64,000 nucleotides of DNA from Lysobacterales bacterium (GTDB lineage Bacteria > Pseudomonadota > Gammaproteobacteria > Xanthomonadales > Marinicellaceae): contig JALSLV010000111.1 in assembly GCA_026988115.1 (NCBI GenBank), positions 21,608 to 85,607 of the forward strand. Direction: 5' to 3'. Below, one piece after another: positions 32,926-41,123 of the stretch. A model generated the notes under the pieces. The model was not told where the DNA came from. It worked only from the letters and a program-made list of their open reading frames with translations, and ran no database searches. Position numbers and translations under genes: made by a program. The number at the start of each line of letters is the position of its first letter. Position 1 is the stretch's first letter.

Positions 32926-35268
32926 TTGGTTTAATTTAGTGGTAATCTTTTTTAAATCTATTGCAATCGAATTAATAATTTCAGGGTTTTTATTGGCTTG
33001 AATTAAAACTTTACTCAATTGCTTAAATTCATTGTGGTGTTTTTTATCCAGTAATTGCATCTTTTTTGTCATTTCTTCTAAGTCATTATTAACTTTTGAA
33101 GCATCTCTTTTTTGGGTTAATATTTCTTCGCGTAGGGTATTAAACCACTTTTGTTGTTCAGGCGTTGCGTAAACCGCTCGTGTTTTGATTAATGCTGCGT
33201 GTTCCCATGTCCAAGCCTCATTTTTTTGGTAGTTTTCAAAATTGCTTTGGCTGACAATTGCCGCACCAGATTTTCCATTAGGACGCAATTGGGTATCAAG
33301 TTGGTAGAGGTTTCCTGAGTAACTTTGGATAGATAAAAAGTGAATGATACGCTTTATCCAACGCATAATAAATTTGTAGTTTTCATCTTTGATATCACCT
33401 GCCAGTACAAATACCAAATCAAAATCTGAATTAAGGTGCATGCTTTTCATTGCCATCGAACCATAGGCAATGATAATTAAATCATCAGCTTGAATGGTGT
33501 TTGGTATTTTTGACTGTGTTTCTTGCCATGAAATTTTAATGACTTGCGATAAGATAAACTCTGCTAAGAAAGTTAAAATTTCACAGGTCTGTAGTGTATT
33601 GTGTAATTCATCAATATATGCCATGATGGCTTTAAATTGGATGCGTTGTTTAAATTGAGCTAACAACTCCAACTGTTCTTCAGTGTCAGCAGTATCATGC
33701 ATTTTAGAAAATATTTGCCATTGTTGTTTTACATCAAAATCATGTTCATCAAATTCATCAAATAAAACTTCCAATAACGAGGGTGTCTTAGCGATACAAG
33801 TTGAAAAATAACTACTGTGAGATATTTGGGCAATTAATTTTTGTAAAATTAAAGGAGATTCCACCAGCATTGATAGGTAGCTTTGTCTTTTACTGACGGA
33901 CTGGATGACTTGCGCGTAACGCTTAATAATTTCATCTTGGTTTTCAAATCCAGACAATAAACTAGTAATGGCATCAAGGGCAGAATAAATTTTATGTTTG
34001 ATAGTTTTGGGGTAATTTCGGACTGATATTTCATCTTTTATCAGTTGGATTTGCGGGTGTGGTCGTTCATTTTTATTTTCAACTTTATTACTTAAAAACA
34101 GTTGTTGAAAGATAGCGTGAATATTGTCTCTATGTGTTTTTAAACTTTGATTTAATTCCTCTGTGTTTTTCAAACCCATACACAAGGCGAGGTGTTTTGT
34201 TTCTTTCGGCAAGTGATGCGAGTCTCTGTCGTGAATTATTTGGCAGAGGTTTTCAAGTCGCCGTAAAAATAACCAAGCACCTGTAAGCTGTTGCAAATCC
34301 TTTACACTGATGTGTTTAAACTCGCACAATTTATGCATTTGTTGCCATAAATCGTTGTCACGCAGGAGTTTATTACGCCCACCAAAAGTCATTTGCAGGG
34401 TTTGAATGATAAACTCAATTTCTCGAATGCCACCAACCCCAAGTTTAAGATTATCTTGGTCATCGAGTTGTTGGCGTTGGATTTGTGCCTTAATTTGTCG
34501 CAAGGATTCAAAGATGGAATAATCCAAATACTTGCGGTAAATAAAGGGCTGGATTTGTTTGAGTGTATCGTTTGCCAAGTCTTCATCACCTGCAACAAAG
34601 CTGGCACGCAACCACGCATACCGTTCCCAATCTCGTCCTTCACTTTCGAGGTACGCCAATAAATTGTGCACCGAACAAGTTAAAGGCGCAGCCGACCCAA
34701 AAGGACGAAGGCGCATATCGACACGGTAGACGATACCATCTGATGTGACACTATCCAAAATTTGAATAATGCGTCGCCCTAAGCGGTTAAAATAACTTTG
34801 GGCATCAAGGCATTTGTTGCCATTGGATTGACCCGCACCAGAATAACAAAAAACTAAATCTACATCCGATGAATAGTTCAGTTCATTGCCGCCAAGTTTA
34901 CCTAATGCGAAGATGATAAAGCTTTGTTTATCATGGGTCGCATTTAATACCTCACCGTATTTTATTTGCATTTCTGCCAGTGCTTGTTGATAAGCATAAG
35001 TGATTAATAAATTGGCTAAGGCACTTGTTTGCTTGAGTGTGTGAATGTGGTCTTGTGGATTAAGAGTTAACGAATCTTGAGCCGCAATTAACGCCAATCG
35101 TGATTGGCGATATTTTCGCGCTAAGGCGAATATATCCAGATGTGAATTTTTATTTTGAAAATCAATCCAATCACTTGGTAAATTTAACGGTTTATTACAC
35201 AAATCATACAGATGCGGGTTTTGTTCAAATTGGTTTTTGACGAATGGACTGAGATTGAAAATTTTCAT
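32911..35268 (-). CDS. glnE: glutamine synthetase adenylyltransferase/deadenylase, short form
   Basis: A 785-residue protein, about 160 shorter than the usual ~945. The first nucleotidyltransferase site is intact (ALGKLGGNELNYSSDVDLVF, about residues 119-138). The second reads AYGSMAMKSMHLNSDFDLVF: the GxLGG turn is lost but the two catalytic aspartates remain. GlnE adds AMP to glutamine synthetase or removes it, following the PII protein signal. Alone in its transcription unit. The reduced second site suggests weakened adenylylation or altered nucleotide grip, which is inference. Confidence 0.9.
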   Translation of the reverse strand: MKIFNLSPFVKNQFEQNPHLYDLCNKPLNLPSDWIDFQNKNSHLDIFALARKYRQSRLALIAAQDSLTLNPQDHIHTLKQTSALANLLITYAYQQALAEMQIKYGEVLNATHDKQSFIIFALGKLGGNELNYSSDVDLVFCYSGAGQSNGNKCLDAQSYFNRLGRRIIQILDSVTSDGIVYRVDMRLRPFGSAAPLTCSVHNLLAYLESEGRDWERYAWLRASFVAGDEDLANDTLKQIQPFIYRKYLDYSIFESLRQIKAQIQRQQLDDQDNLKLGVGGIREIEFIIQTLQMTFGGRNKLLRDNDLWQQMHKLCEFKHISVKDLQQLTGAWLFLRRLENLCQIIHDRDSHHLPKETKHLALCMGLKNTEELNQSLKTHRDNIHAIFQQLFLSNKVENKNERPHPQIQLIKDEISVRNYPKTIKHKIYSALDAITSLLSGFENQDEIIKRYAQVIQSVSKRQSYLSMLVESPLILQKLIAQISHSSYFSTCIAKTPSLLEVLFDEFDEHDFDVKQQWQIFSKMHDTADTEEQLELLAQFKQRIQFKAIMAYIDELHNTLQTCEILTFLAEFILSQVIKISWQETQSKIPNTIQADDLIIIAYGSMAMKSMHLNSDFDLVFVLAGDIKDENYKFIMRWIKRIIHFLSIQSYSGNLYQLDTQLRPNGKSGAAIVSQSNFENYQKNEAWTWEHAALIKTRAVYATPEQQKWFNTLREEILTQKRDASKVNNDLEEMTKKMQLLDKKHHNEFKQLSKVLIQANKNPEIINSIAIDLKKITTKLNQSIIQ

Positions 35269-35381
35269 TGATGTAAATACTGTATTTTCTCTATGTGGCA
35301 GCAGATCTATGTGTCTGAATTGTTATTATTTACTTTGTTTGCAAGGAGCACACACAAGTGCAGCTCCACTACAATAAAAAA

Positions 35382-36476
35382 TTATCGCGCTTCAAAATAA
35401 GCTTTTTCAGATATATCTAGCCAACTCTTGGTTTGCGTGGCAAAAGTTTTGTAGGAGTTGTAGATACGTTTGCCCATTTTTGAGGTATTACCCACTTCAT
35501 CAAAGACTATTTGTGCGTGTTTTTTAAATTCTTCTAGGACTTCTTTTGGGTATTGACGCAGTTGTACGTTATGTTTATTAATGAGTGTGTCCAGTGCGGT
35601 TTTATTTTTTGCGGTAAAGTCTGATAGCATGTTTTGATTGGCAGACATGCAAGCGGTTTTGATGATTTCTTTTAAGTCATCTTCTAACGCATCATAGGCT
35701 TCTTTATTGACTATGCCTTCCAAACAAGCCGTTGGTTCGTGCCAACCCGGGTAATAATAGTATTTTGCTGCTTGATAAAAGCCAAAGGCTAAATCATTGT
35801 AGGGTCCGACCCATTCGGTGGCATCAATATTGCCTGTTTGCAAAGAGGTGAACAATTCCGAACCAGGCAATAACTTTGGAGAGCCTCCTGCACGTTTAAA
35901 AACCTCGCCACCAAGCCCTGGTATGCGCATGACCAGTCCTTGAATATCCGCCATGCTATAAATTTCTTTATTAAACCAGCCACCCATTTGTACGCCAGTT
36001 TGCCCAACAGGGAAGGGAACGAGATTGTGTTTTGAATACAGCTGGGTCCACAGCTCTAAACCACCTCCATGATATAACCACGCATTCATTTCTTGGGCAT
36101 TCATACCAAAGGGAACCGCACCAAAAAATTGAGCCTCTGGTACTTTACCCTTCCAATAATAACTGCCCGCGTGTCCCATCTGCGCAGTGCCTGCCGAAAC
36201 GGCATCAAAGACTTCAAGAGGTGGAACAAGTTCACCACCACCGTAAACCGAAACAGTAATGCGTCCACCTGACATTGTGGTGATTTTTTCAGCCAAAAAG
36301 TTAGCGCCAGTGCCGAGTGCTGGAAAGTTTTTCGGCCAAGCTGTGACCATTTTCCACTTGTGGATTTTGTTTGAGCTTTGTGTTGTCCCACAGTTTTGTT
36401 CTTTTGGTTTACAGGCAGATAATGTGGTAGCTACGGTTGCAGCACCCAGTGCTTTGATTAAATTTCTTCTTTTCAT
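35382..36476 (-). CDS. TRAP transporter substrate-binding lipoprotein, DctP/TakP-like
   Basis: A 364-residue protein. A twin-arginine-type leader (MKRRNLIKALG) ends in the lipobox LSAC (Cys22), as in TRAP binding proteins of this subfamily. GGELVPPLEVFDAVSAGTAQMGH, then GMNAQE-AW, and TGNIDATEWVGPYND with W-EPT are the ligand pocket blocks of the keto-acid-binding TakP type. Usually dctQ and dctM genes lie next to it; here none is present, so it must work with a distant permease or as a sensor. Confidence 0.88.
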   Translation of the reverse strand: MKRRNLIKALGAATVATTLSACKPKEQNCGTTQSSNKIHKWKMVTAWPKNFPALGTGANFLAEKITTMSGGRITVSVYGGGELVPPLEVFDAVSAGTAQMGHAGSYYWKGKVPEAQFFGAVPFGMNAQEMNAWLYHGGGLELWTQLYSKHNLVPFPVGQTGVQMGGWFNKEIYSMADIQGLVMRIPGLGGEVFKRAGGSPKLLPGSELFTSLQTGNIDATEWVGPYNDLAFGFYQAAKYYYYPGWHEPTACLEGIVNKEAYDALEDDLKEIIKTACMSANQNMLSDFTAKNKTALDTLINKHNVQLRQYPKEVLEEFKKHAQIVFDEVGNTSKMGKRIYNSYKTFATQTKSWLDISEKAYFEAR

Positions 36477-36477
36477 A

Positions 36478-36924
36478 TTATTTACAGTATTTTTTTATGG
36501 CTTGATTGGATGCTTTTAATATTTCTTCTCTTTGTGAATCTTCTAAATAGTGCTTTTTACCATCAGCGGTAGTTCGAGAGAAGCGAACCTGTTCTTTAAA
36601 GCGGGCCAGTGTGGCTTTGGCTTTATTGCATTTCTTTTTATTAGCGGCATTTCTCTTTTTTTTGTTTTCTCTTTGTTTGCGGTATTCATCAAAACGTTCA
36701 CTTGCGGTTACCTTTTCTTCTTCTTCGTTATTTTGAGGTGCGGTAGACGGTCGTGGTTTTGCTACTCGAATATTCATTTCTTGTGAGTTTTTATCTTCAG
36801 GCTTTTTCGTGGTGTAATGCGTTTGCCCATTGGCATCGACCCATTTGTAAATTTTTTCTGAGGCAAAAGTAGTTGAGGTTGTAATATAAACCAGTAACAT
36901 TAATAATTTTGTAAGATTTTTCAT
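36478..36924 (-). CDS. DUF4124 protein, paralogue 1
   Basis: A 148-residue periplasmic protein. Signal peptide (MKNLTKLLMLLVYITTSTTFA) and DUF4124 core KIYKWVDANGQTHYTTKKPED, then a long lysine/glutamate-rich helix and a conserved end (YLEDSQREEILKASNQAIKKYCK). ATG 36924 is preferred; the frame upstream to 36945 overlaps the next gene. Third of three tandem paralogues. Function unknown. Confidence 0.85.
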   Translation of the reverse strand: MKNLTKLLMLLVYITTSTTFASEKIYKWVDANGQTHYTTKKPEDKNSQEMNIRVAKPRPSTAPQNNEEEEKVTASERFDEYRKQRENKKKRNAANKKKCNKAKATLARFKEQVRFSRTTADGKKHYLEDSQREEILKASNQAIKKYCK

Positions 36925-36929
36925 TGATT

Positions 36930-37400
36930 TCACTTTCTTTTGCATGCTGTAGATACCAGAATTTGTTTTTTTCGAATGCGTTCTTGTTGCCGTGCTTTTA
37001 TTTTTGATGCTGTTCGTGAAGATGGGTAGATTCTACCACCTGACCTGGTATCAATACTATATGGGACAAACGATGCTTTTAGTTTGTTCATGGATTTTTT
37101 AGCATCACGACACCTTCGCTTACGTGCCTTTTCTTTTTCTCTTCTGTACTGATCTTGTTCAGCAAATTTTTCTAATTTATAGGAGGTTTCTTTTTTTCGA
37201 TCAGATTTTCCTTTTGGCTCACTAGTTGACATTTCAGAAGTTGGTTTTGAAGTGATGATGTTTATTTCTGAAGATGGGTTGTTTTCAGGTTTGTTTTCAG
37301 AATAATGAATGTTGCCTTGTTTATCTATCCATTTGTAATATTTTCCTTCTGCTAGGCAACTGGTGGTTGCGAGTGTTATTAGCAGAAGGAATGTTTTCAT
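36930..37400 (-). CDS. DUF4124 protein, paralogue 2
   Basis: A 156-residue protein of the same plan: signal peptide MKTFLLLITLATTSCLAEG, YYKWIDKQGNIHYSENKPE, and a strongly charged helix (RRKEKARKRRCRDAKKSMNKL-like). A cysteine at the end of the signal peptide (TSC) would allow a lipoprotein, but the context is poor. 4 bp downstream of paralogue 3. Confidence 0.85.
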   Translation of the reverse strand: MKTFLLLITLATTSCLAEGKYYKWIDKQGNIHYSENKPENNPSSEINIITSKPTSEMSTSEPKGKSDRKKETSYKLEKFAEQDQYRREKEKARKRRCRDAKKSMNKLKASFVPYSIDTRSGGRIYPSSRTASKIKARQQERIRKKQILVSTACKRK

Positions 37401-37404
37401 GGGG

Positions 37405-37872
37405 TTAATGGCACAGTTTTTTTATGGCTTGTTTTGCTTTTTTCATCATCTCTAATCGCTGTGTATCATCCAGACGAATGTATTCTCCCGTGGTTGGGTC
37501 TTTCTGACGCACTCGCACGGTTGCTTGCAGCGTTGCAAGGTTTTTCTTAGCAATCTTGCAATTGGCTTTGTCTTGTGCTTTTTGAACACGTTCTTTTTCC
37601 TTTTTATTGTATTCTTCGACGTCTTTTTGTTCTTGAGTTAGCTCAGAGTTGGTTTCTTCTTGCGCTGCTTTTTCTTTATCTTTTCTGGATTGGTAAGTTG
37701 TTTGGGCACCTGTTGGTGTATTGGCATAAACCTTGACTTCTGATGTTTGTTTATTGGCTGGTTTTTTTTCAGAATAGTGGGTGTTGCCGTCAGCATCAAC
37801 CCATTTGTAAAACTTTTTGGCATTCGCTTGCGTCATGATAAATAAAGCTAAAATAAGGGTGAATATTTTCAT
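37405..37872 (-). CDS. DUF4124 protein, paralogue 3 (first of the cluster)
   Basis: A 155-residue protein: signal peptide MKIFTLILALFIMTQANA, KFYKWVDADGNTHYSEKKP core, charged coil, and the ending YIRLDDTQRLEMMKKAKQAIKKLCH, matching that of paralogue 1. The shared C-terminal cysteine may pair with the one near the start of the coil (ANCKIAKKNLATLQA). Paralogues 1 and 3 are closest to each other. Confidence 0.85.
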   Translation of the reverse strand: MKIFTLILALFIMTQANAKKFYKWVDADGNTHYSEKKPANKQTSEVKVYANTPTGAQTTYQSRKDKEKAAQEETNSELTQEQKDVEEYNKKEKERVQKAQDKANCKIAKKNLATLQATVRVRQKDPTTGEYIRLDDTQRLEMMKKAKQAIKKLCH

Positions 37873-37941
37873 AATTTTATTGTCTTAATGTTTGGTGTGT
37901 GTATTTATAGCATAAATCCGTTGATTTTTCTCTAATTATGT

Positions 37942-38133
37942 TTAATGTATTTGCTTAACTCGTCCAACAATGCCAGATTCAAGCCGTACTTTTATGCCGT
38001 GAGGGTGGTTTGCTGAATTGGTTAGTAAATCTTTGACAATTCCTTGGGTGAGTTCGCCACTGCGTTGGTGGTTCTTTTGTACGACACTTACGTTTGTGCC
38101 TTTGCGGATGTTTTTTCTTTGTGTTCCTGACAT
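37942..38133 (-). CDS. YwbE family protein
   Basis: A 63-residue protein: RKNIRKGTNVSVVQKNHQRSG, then GIVKDLLTNSANHPHGIKV and GIVGRVKQI. These blocks define the YwbE family, a small SH3-like beta-barrel of unknown role. Ends 3 bp before the alaA stop-side? It starts 3 bp after alaA ends, so both are likely on one transcript. Confidence 0.93.
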   Translation of the reverse strand: MSGTQRKNIRKGTNVSVVQKNHQRSGELTQGIVKDLLTNSANHPHGIKVRLESGIVGRVKQIH

Positions 38134-38136
38134 GTT

Positions 38137-39345
38137 TTACCTTTGTTTGTAGTGGCTAAAAAAATCTTTCATGCGGTTTAATGCTTGGCTTAATATCTGT
38201 TTGTTGGGTAAGAATACCAATCTAAAATGGTCTGGTTTATTCCAATTAAAACCTGTTCCATGGACAAGTAATATCTGTTTTTGTTTTAATAAATCCAACA
38301 CCATTTGTTCATCATTGGTGATGTTGAATCTTTTTGTATCGACTTTAACAAAACAATAAAGAGCCCCTTTGGGTTTGGTGGTGGATAAGCCGGGAATTTG
38401 ATTAATCATTTCGTAGGCAGTTAAACGCTGCTGATTTAATCTGCCCTCTCCAGCGATTAATTGATTTATGCTTTGGTAACCTCCTAATGCTGTTTGGATG
38501 GCAAATTGAGTCGGTACATTGGCGCATAAACGCATGGATGAAATAATTTCAAGTCCTTGAATATAATCTTTGGCAGTGTTTGTTATGCCACTTAATACCA
38601 TCCATCCTGTGCGGTATCCAGCGGCTCGGTAGTTCTTAGATAAGCCATTAAAGGTAACAAAAAGAACATCATCGGCTAAGGATGCGATTGAGGTAAATTC
38701 AGTGCCATCATAGATAATTTTATCGTATATTTCGTCGCTGTAGATAATTAACTTATGTTGGCGTGCGATTTCAATAATTTCAAGCAATGTTTCTTTGGAA
38801 TAAACAGCACCAGTTGGGTTATTGGGGTTGATAACAACAATACCACGGGTTTTGGGTGTGATTTTTGCTTTAATATCATCAATATTGGGTTCCCAATCTC
38901 GATCTTCATCGCATAAATAGTGAAGCGCTTTGCCGCCTGATAAATTAACCGCGGCAGTCCATAAAGGGTAATCAGGTGAGGGAATTAAAATTTCATCTCC
39001 ATCATTAAGCAAGCCTTGCATCGACATGAGTATAAGTTCACTGACGCCATTGCCAATAAAGATGTTTTCAAACTGTAAATCTGCAAGTTTTTGTTGGTAA
39101 TGTTGAAAAATTGCCACTCGAGCAGAGTATAAGCCCTTAGAATCGCAATACCCTTCGGCTTGGGGAAGGTTATTGATTAAGTCTTTAACTATATCATCGG
39201 GTGCATCAAATTCAAAGGCCGCAGGATTGCCTATATTGAGTTTTAATATTTTATGCCCTTGTTTTTCGAGTTCAATTGCCGCATCTAACACGGGACCGCG
39301 AATGTCGTAGCATACGCCTTTAAGTTTGGTTGATTTTTGTACCAT
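38137..39345 (-). CDS. alaA: alanine aminotransferase AlaA
   Basis: A 402-residue PLP enzyme of fold type I. KLKGVCYDIRGPVL-AA and KLNIGNPAAFEFDAP are the AlaA opening; NPNNPTGAVYS, YSDEIYDKI and FNGLSKNYRAAGYR with the PLP lysine follow. AlaA makes alanine from pyruvate and glutamate and is the main alanine synthesis enzyme in gammaproteobacteria. Length matches E. coli AlaA (405). Confidence 0.93.
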   Translation of the reverse strand: MVQKSTKLKGVCYDIRGPVLDAAIELEKQGHKILKLNIGNPAAFEFDAPDDIVKDLINNLPQAEGYCDSKGLYSARVAIFQHYQQKLADLQFENIFIGNGVSELILMSMQGLLNDGDEILIPSPDYPLWTAAVNLSGGKALHYLCDEDRDWEPNIDDIKAKITPKTRGIVVINPNNPTGAVYSKETLLEIIEIARQHKLIIYSDEIYDKIIYDGTEFTSIASLADDVLFVTFNGLSKNYRAAGYRTGWMVLSGITNTAKDYIQGLEIISSMRLCANVPTQFAIQTALGGYQSINQLIAGEGRLNQQRLTAYEMINQIPGLSTTKPKGALYCFVKVDTKRFNITNDEQMVLDLLKQKQILLVHGTGFNWNKPDHFRLVFLPNKQILSQALNRMKDFFSHYKQR

Positions 39346-39484
39346 AATTGATTGTGTGTTAAATTCAAAGTTTATAATACCAAGATTCTAAAAAAAAATA
39401 CAACAAAGACATGGTAAATTAATTGTTATAACTGCGGTGCAGTGATATAATTTGATTTTTAATTTATAAGAGAGTGAATGTAAA

Positions 39485-40213
39485 ATGAAAATATGTACTG
39501 TATTGATGTTGATGATGACGGCTTCTTTTGTCATGGCAGATAGTAATCAAGATAAAGTGGCAGGCGTTTCTAATGGACAGGTTTTTATTGCAGGGGTTCA
39601 TCAACCGCAAGCAACTGTGACCTTTGCAGCAAATGACTTTGAAGCAGGTTTTCCTGGAGCTGGTTGGACAGTTGTTCAATTAAATGTTGACGAAACATGG
39701 TCTGAAGAAACAACCAACCCTTTAACAGGAGCTTCAAGTGCCTCTGTTCTATTTGATGCTAATTTAAATAATCAAGATGAATGGTTGGTTTCACCTGTTT
39801 TCCAAGCAGCATCAGGTCTTGTTGATGTTAATCATTTAGGTAGTATTTTTTGGTGTCGTGATAATAATGATAATTGCGACTTAGATGTAATGTTGGTTGT
39901 TGATGGAATAGGGGGTGGAGACGATGTTTTATTAAAGCGTTTAGATGATGATTGGCCTGCAAGCTTTACATTGACAGCTACTCAGATAGACTTTACTGCC
40001 AATATTCCAGGACCAGCTAGTAATTTGCAAATTGCATTTAGATTAACAGGAAATGATGGCGCACAAGTGTCTGTTGATGATATTGTTATTACAGGAGAAG
40101 AGCCTGCTGCAATATTAGCTCCACCAACACCAGTGCCAAGCTTAAGTTTATATGCTTTAATTTCTTTGTTCCTTGTGTTACTTGTGTTTGGGTATAAAAG
40201 AAGCCGTGCTTAA
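39485..40213 (+). CDS. secreted choice-of-anchor J-like protein with VPSLS-CTERM sorting signal
   Basis: A 242-residue protein. Signal peptide (MKICTVLMLMMTASFVMA), then a jelly-roll domain (NDFEAGFPGAGWTVV, DEWLVSPVF, VSVDDIVI) like choice-of-anchor J/cleaved-adhesin domains. It ends with VPSLS (217-221), a hydrophobic helix and KRSRA, a tripartite signal of the IPTL-CTERM kind. Such signals are processed by membrane proteases of the exosortase/rhombosortase type; no such enzyme is in the window. Single gene with its own terminator. Confidence 0.83.
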   Translation: MKICTVLMLMMTASFVMADSNQDKVAGVSNGQVFIAGVHQPQATVTFAANDFEAGFPGAGWTVVQLNVDETWSEETTNPLTGASSASVLFDANLNNQDEWLVSPVFQAASGLVDVNHLGSIFWCRDNNDNCDLDVMLVVDGIGGGDDVLLKRLDDDWPASFTLTATQIDFTANIPGPASNLQIAFRLTGNDGAQVSVDDIVITGEEPAAILAPPTPVPSLSLYALISLFLVLLVFGYKRSRA

Positions 40214-40270
40214 ATTTTTAAGTGTAAATTAAATTGACTTAAATTTAGTTTATAATTTCAAATAAGTAAA

Positions 40271-40302
40271 AACCTGTGTAGTTAACTTACGCAGGTTTTT
40301 TT
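40271..40302 (+). terminator. rho-independent terminator of the VPSLS-CTERM gene
   Basis: AACCTG-GTA and TAC-CAGGTT arms (one T-G pair between) followed by seven T, 58 bp after the stop. Confidence 0.85.
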
Positions 40303-40346
40303 GTGGTAAAATGCTTTATATTAATATTAATTATAAAGAATAGAGA

Positions 40347-41123
40347 ATGACAGACCCTACAAAACTTCGAAGCAAAGGCATTTACCTTTTACCTAATTTA
40401 TTTACTACAGGCGCACTTTTTGCGGGTTATTATTCCATAATTGCAGGAATTAATGGCAAATTTGAAATTGCAGCCATCTCAATATTTATTGCGGCACTTC
40501 TTGATGGACTTGATGGAAGAGTCGCGCGTTTGACCAATACTCAAAGTGAGTTTGGAGAACAATATGACTCTTTATCCGATTTAATCTCATTCGGCTTGGC
40601 ACCCTCTTTACTTATGTATAACTGGTCGTTGCATTCCTTTGTCAATGTTCACCCTCTTATGGCAAAAATCGCATGGTTGGTCGCTTTTATTTATGCCGTC
40701 AGTGGGGCACTGCGATTAGCACGATTTAATGTTCAAATTGGTACCATTGATAAGGCTTATTTCCAAGGACTGCCATCTCCTGCGGCGGCGGCTTTACTCA
40801 GCTCTTTTGTGTGGGTGGCTGTTGATCATGGTTTTACCGGAGAATCATTGCGTTATGTTGCTCTCGTGGTGACTTTGATTTCTGGGCTGTTAATGGTTTC
40901 CAAATTTCGGTATTATTCTTTTAAGACACTTCCCTTTAAAGAGTCGGTTCCCTTTGTATGGGTGTTGCTTTTGGTTTTTGTTTTTGTTTTATTAACTATA
41001 GCGCCTGCAAAAGTATTGTTTGTCGTTTTTTCAGGTTATGCATTGTTCGGCATATTGTTTACTTTTGCTGGATTAAAGAAAAAAAGAAAACAAAAAATCA
41101 AAGAGAAGAACAATGAAACTTAG
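40347..41123 (+). CDS. pssA: CDP-diacylglycerol-serine O-phosphatidyltransferase
   Basis: A 258-residue membrane protein with six to eight helices. The CDP-alcohol phosphotransferase motif DG-xx-AR-x8-G-xxx-D-xxx-D is seen as DGLDGRVAR...GEQYDSLSD (about residues 53-76). It makes phosphatidylserine, the precursor of phosphatidylethanolamine. This is the membrane-embedded type II enzyme, unlike E. coli PssA. Its end overlaps the next gene by 11 bp, so lipid synthesis and the phosphatase are co-translated. Confidence 0.93.
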   Translation: MTDPTKLRSKGIYLLPNLFTTGALFAGYYSIIAGINGKFEIAAISIFIAALLDGLDGRVARLTNTQSEFGEQYDSLSDLISFGLAPSLLMYNWSLHSFVNVHPLMAKIAWLVAFIYAVSGALRLARFNVQIGTIDKAYFQGLPSPAAAALLSSFVWVAVDHGFTGESLRYVALVVTLISGLLMVSKFRYYSFKTLPFKESVPFVWVLLLVFVFVLLTIAPAKVLFVVFSGYALFGILFTFAGLKKKRKQKIKEKNNET

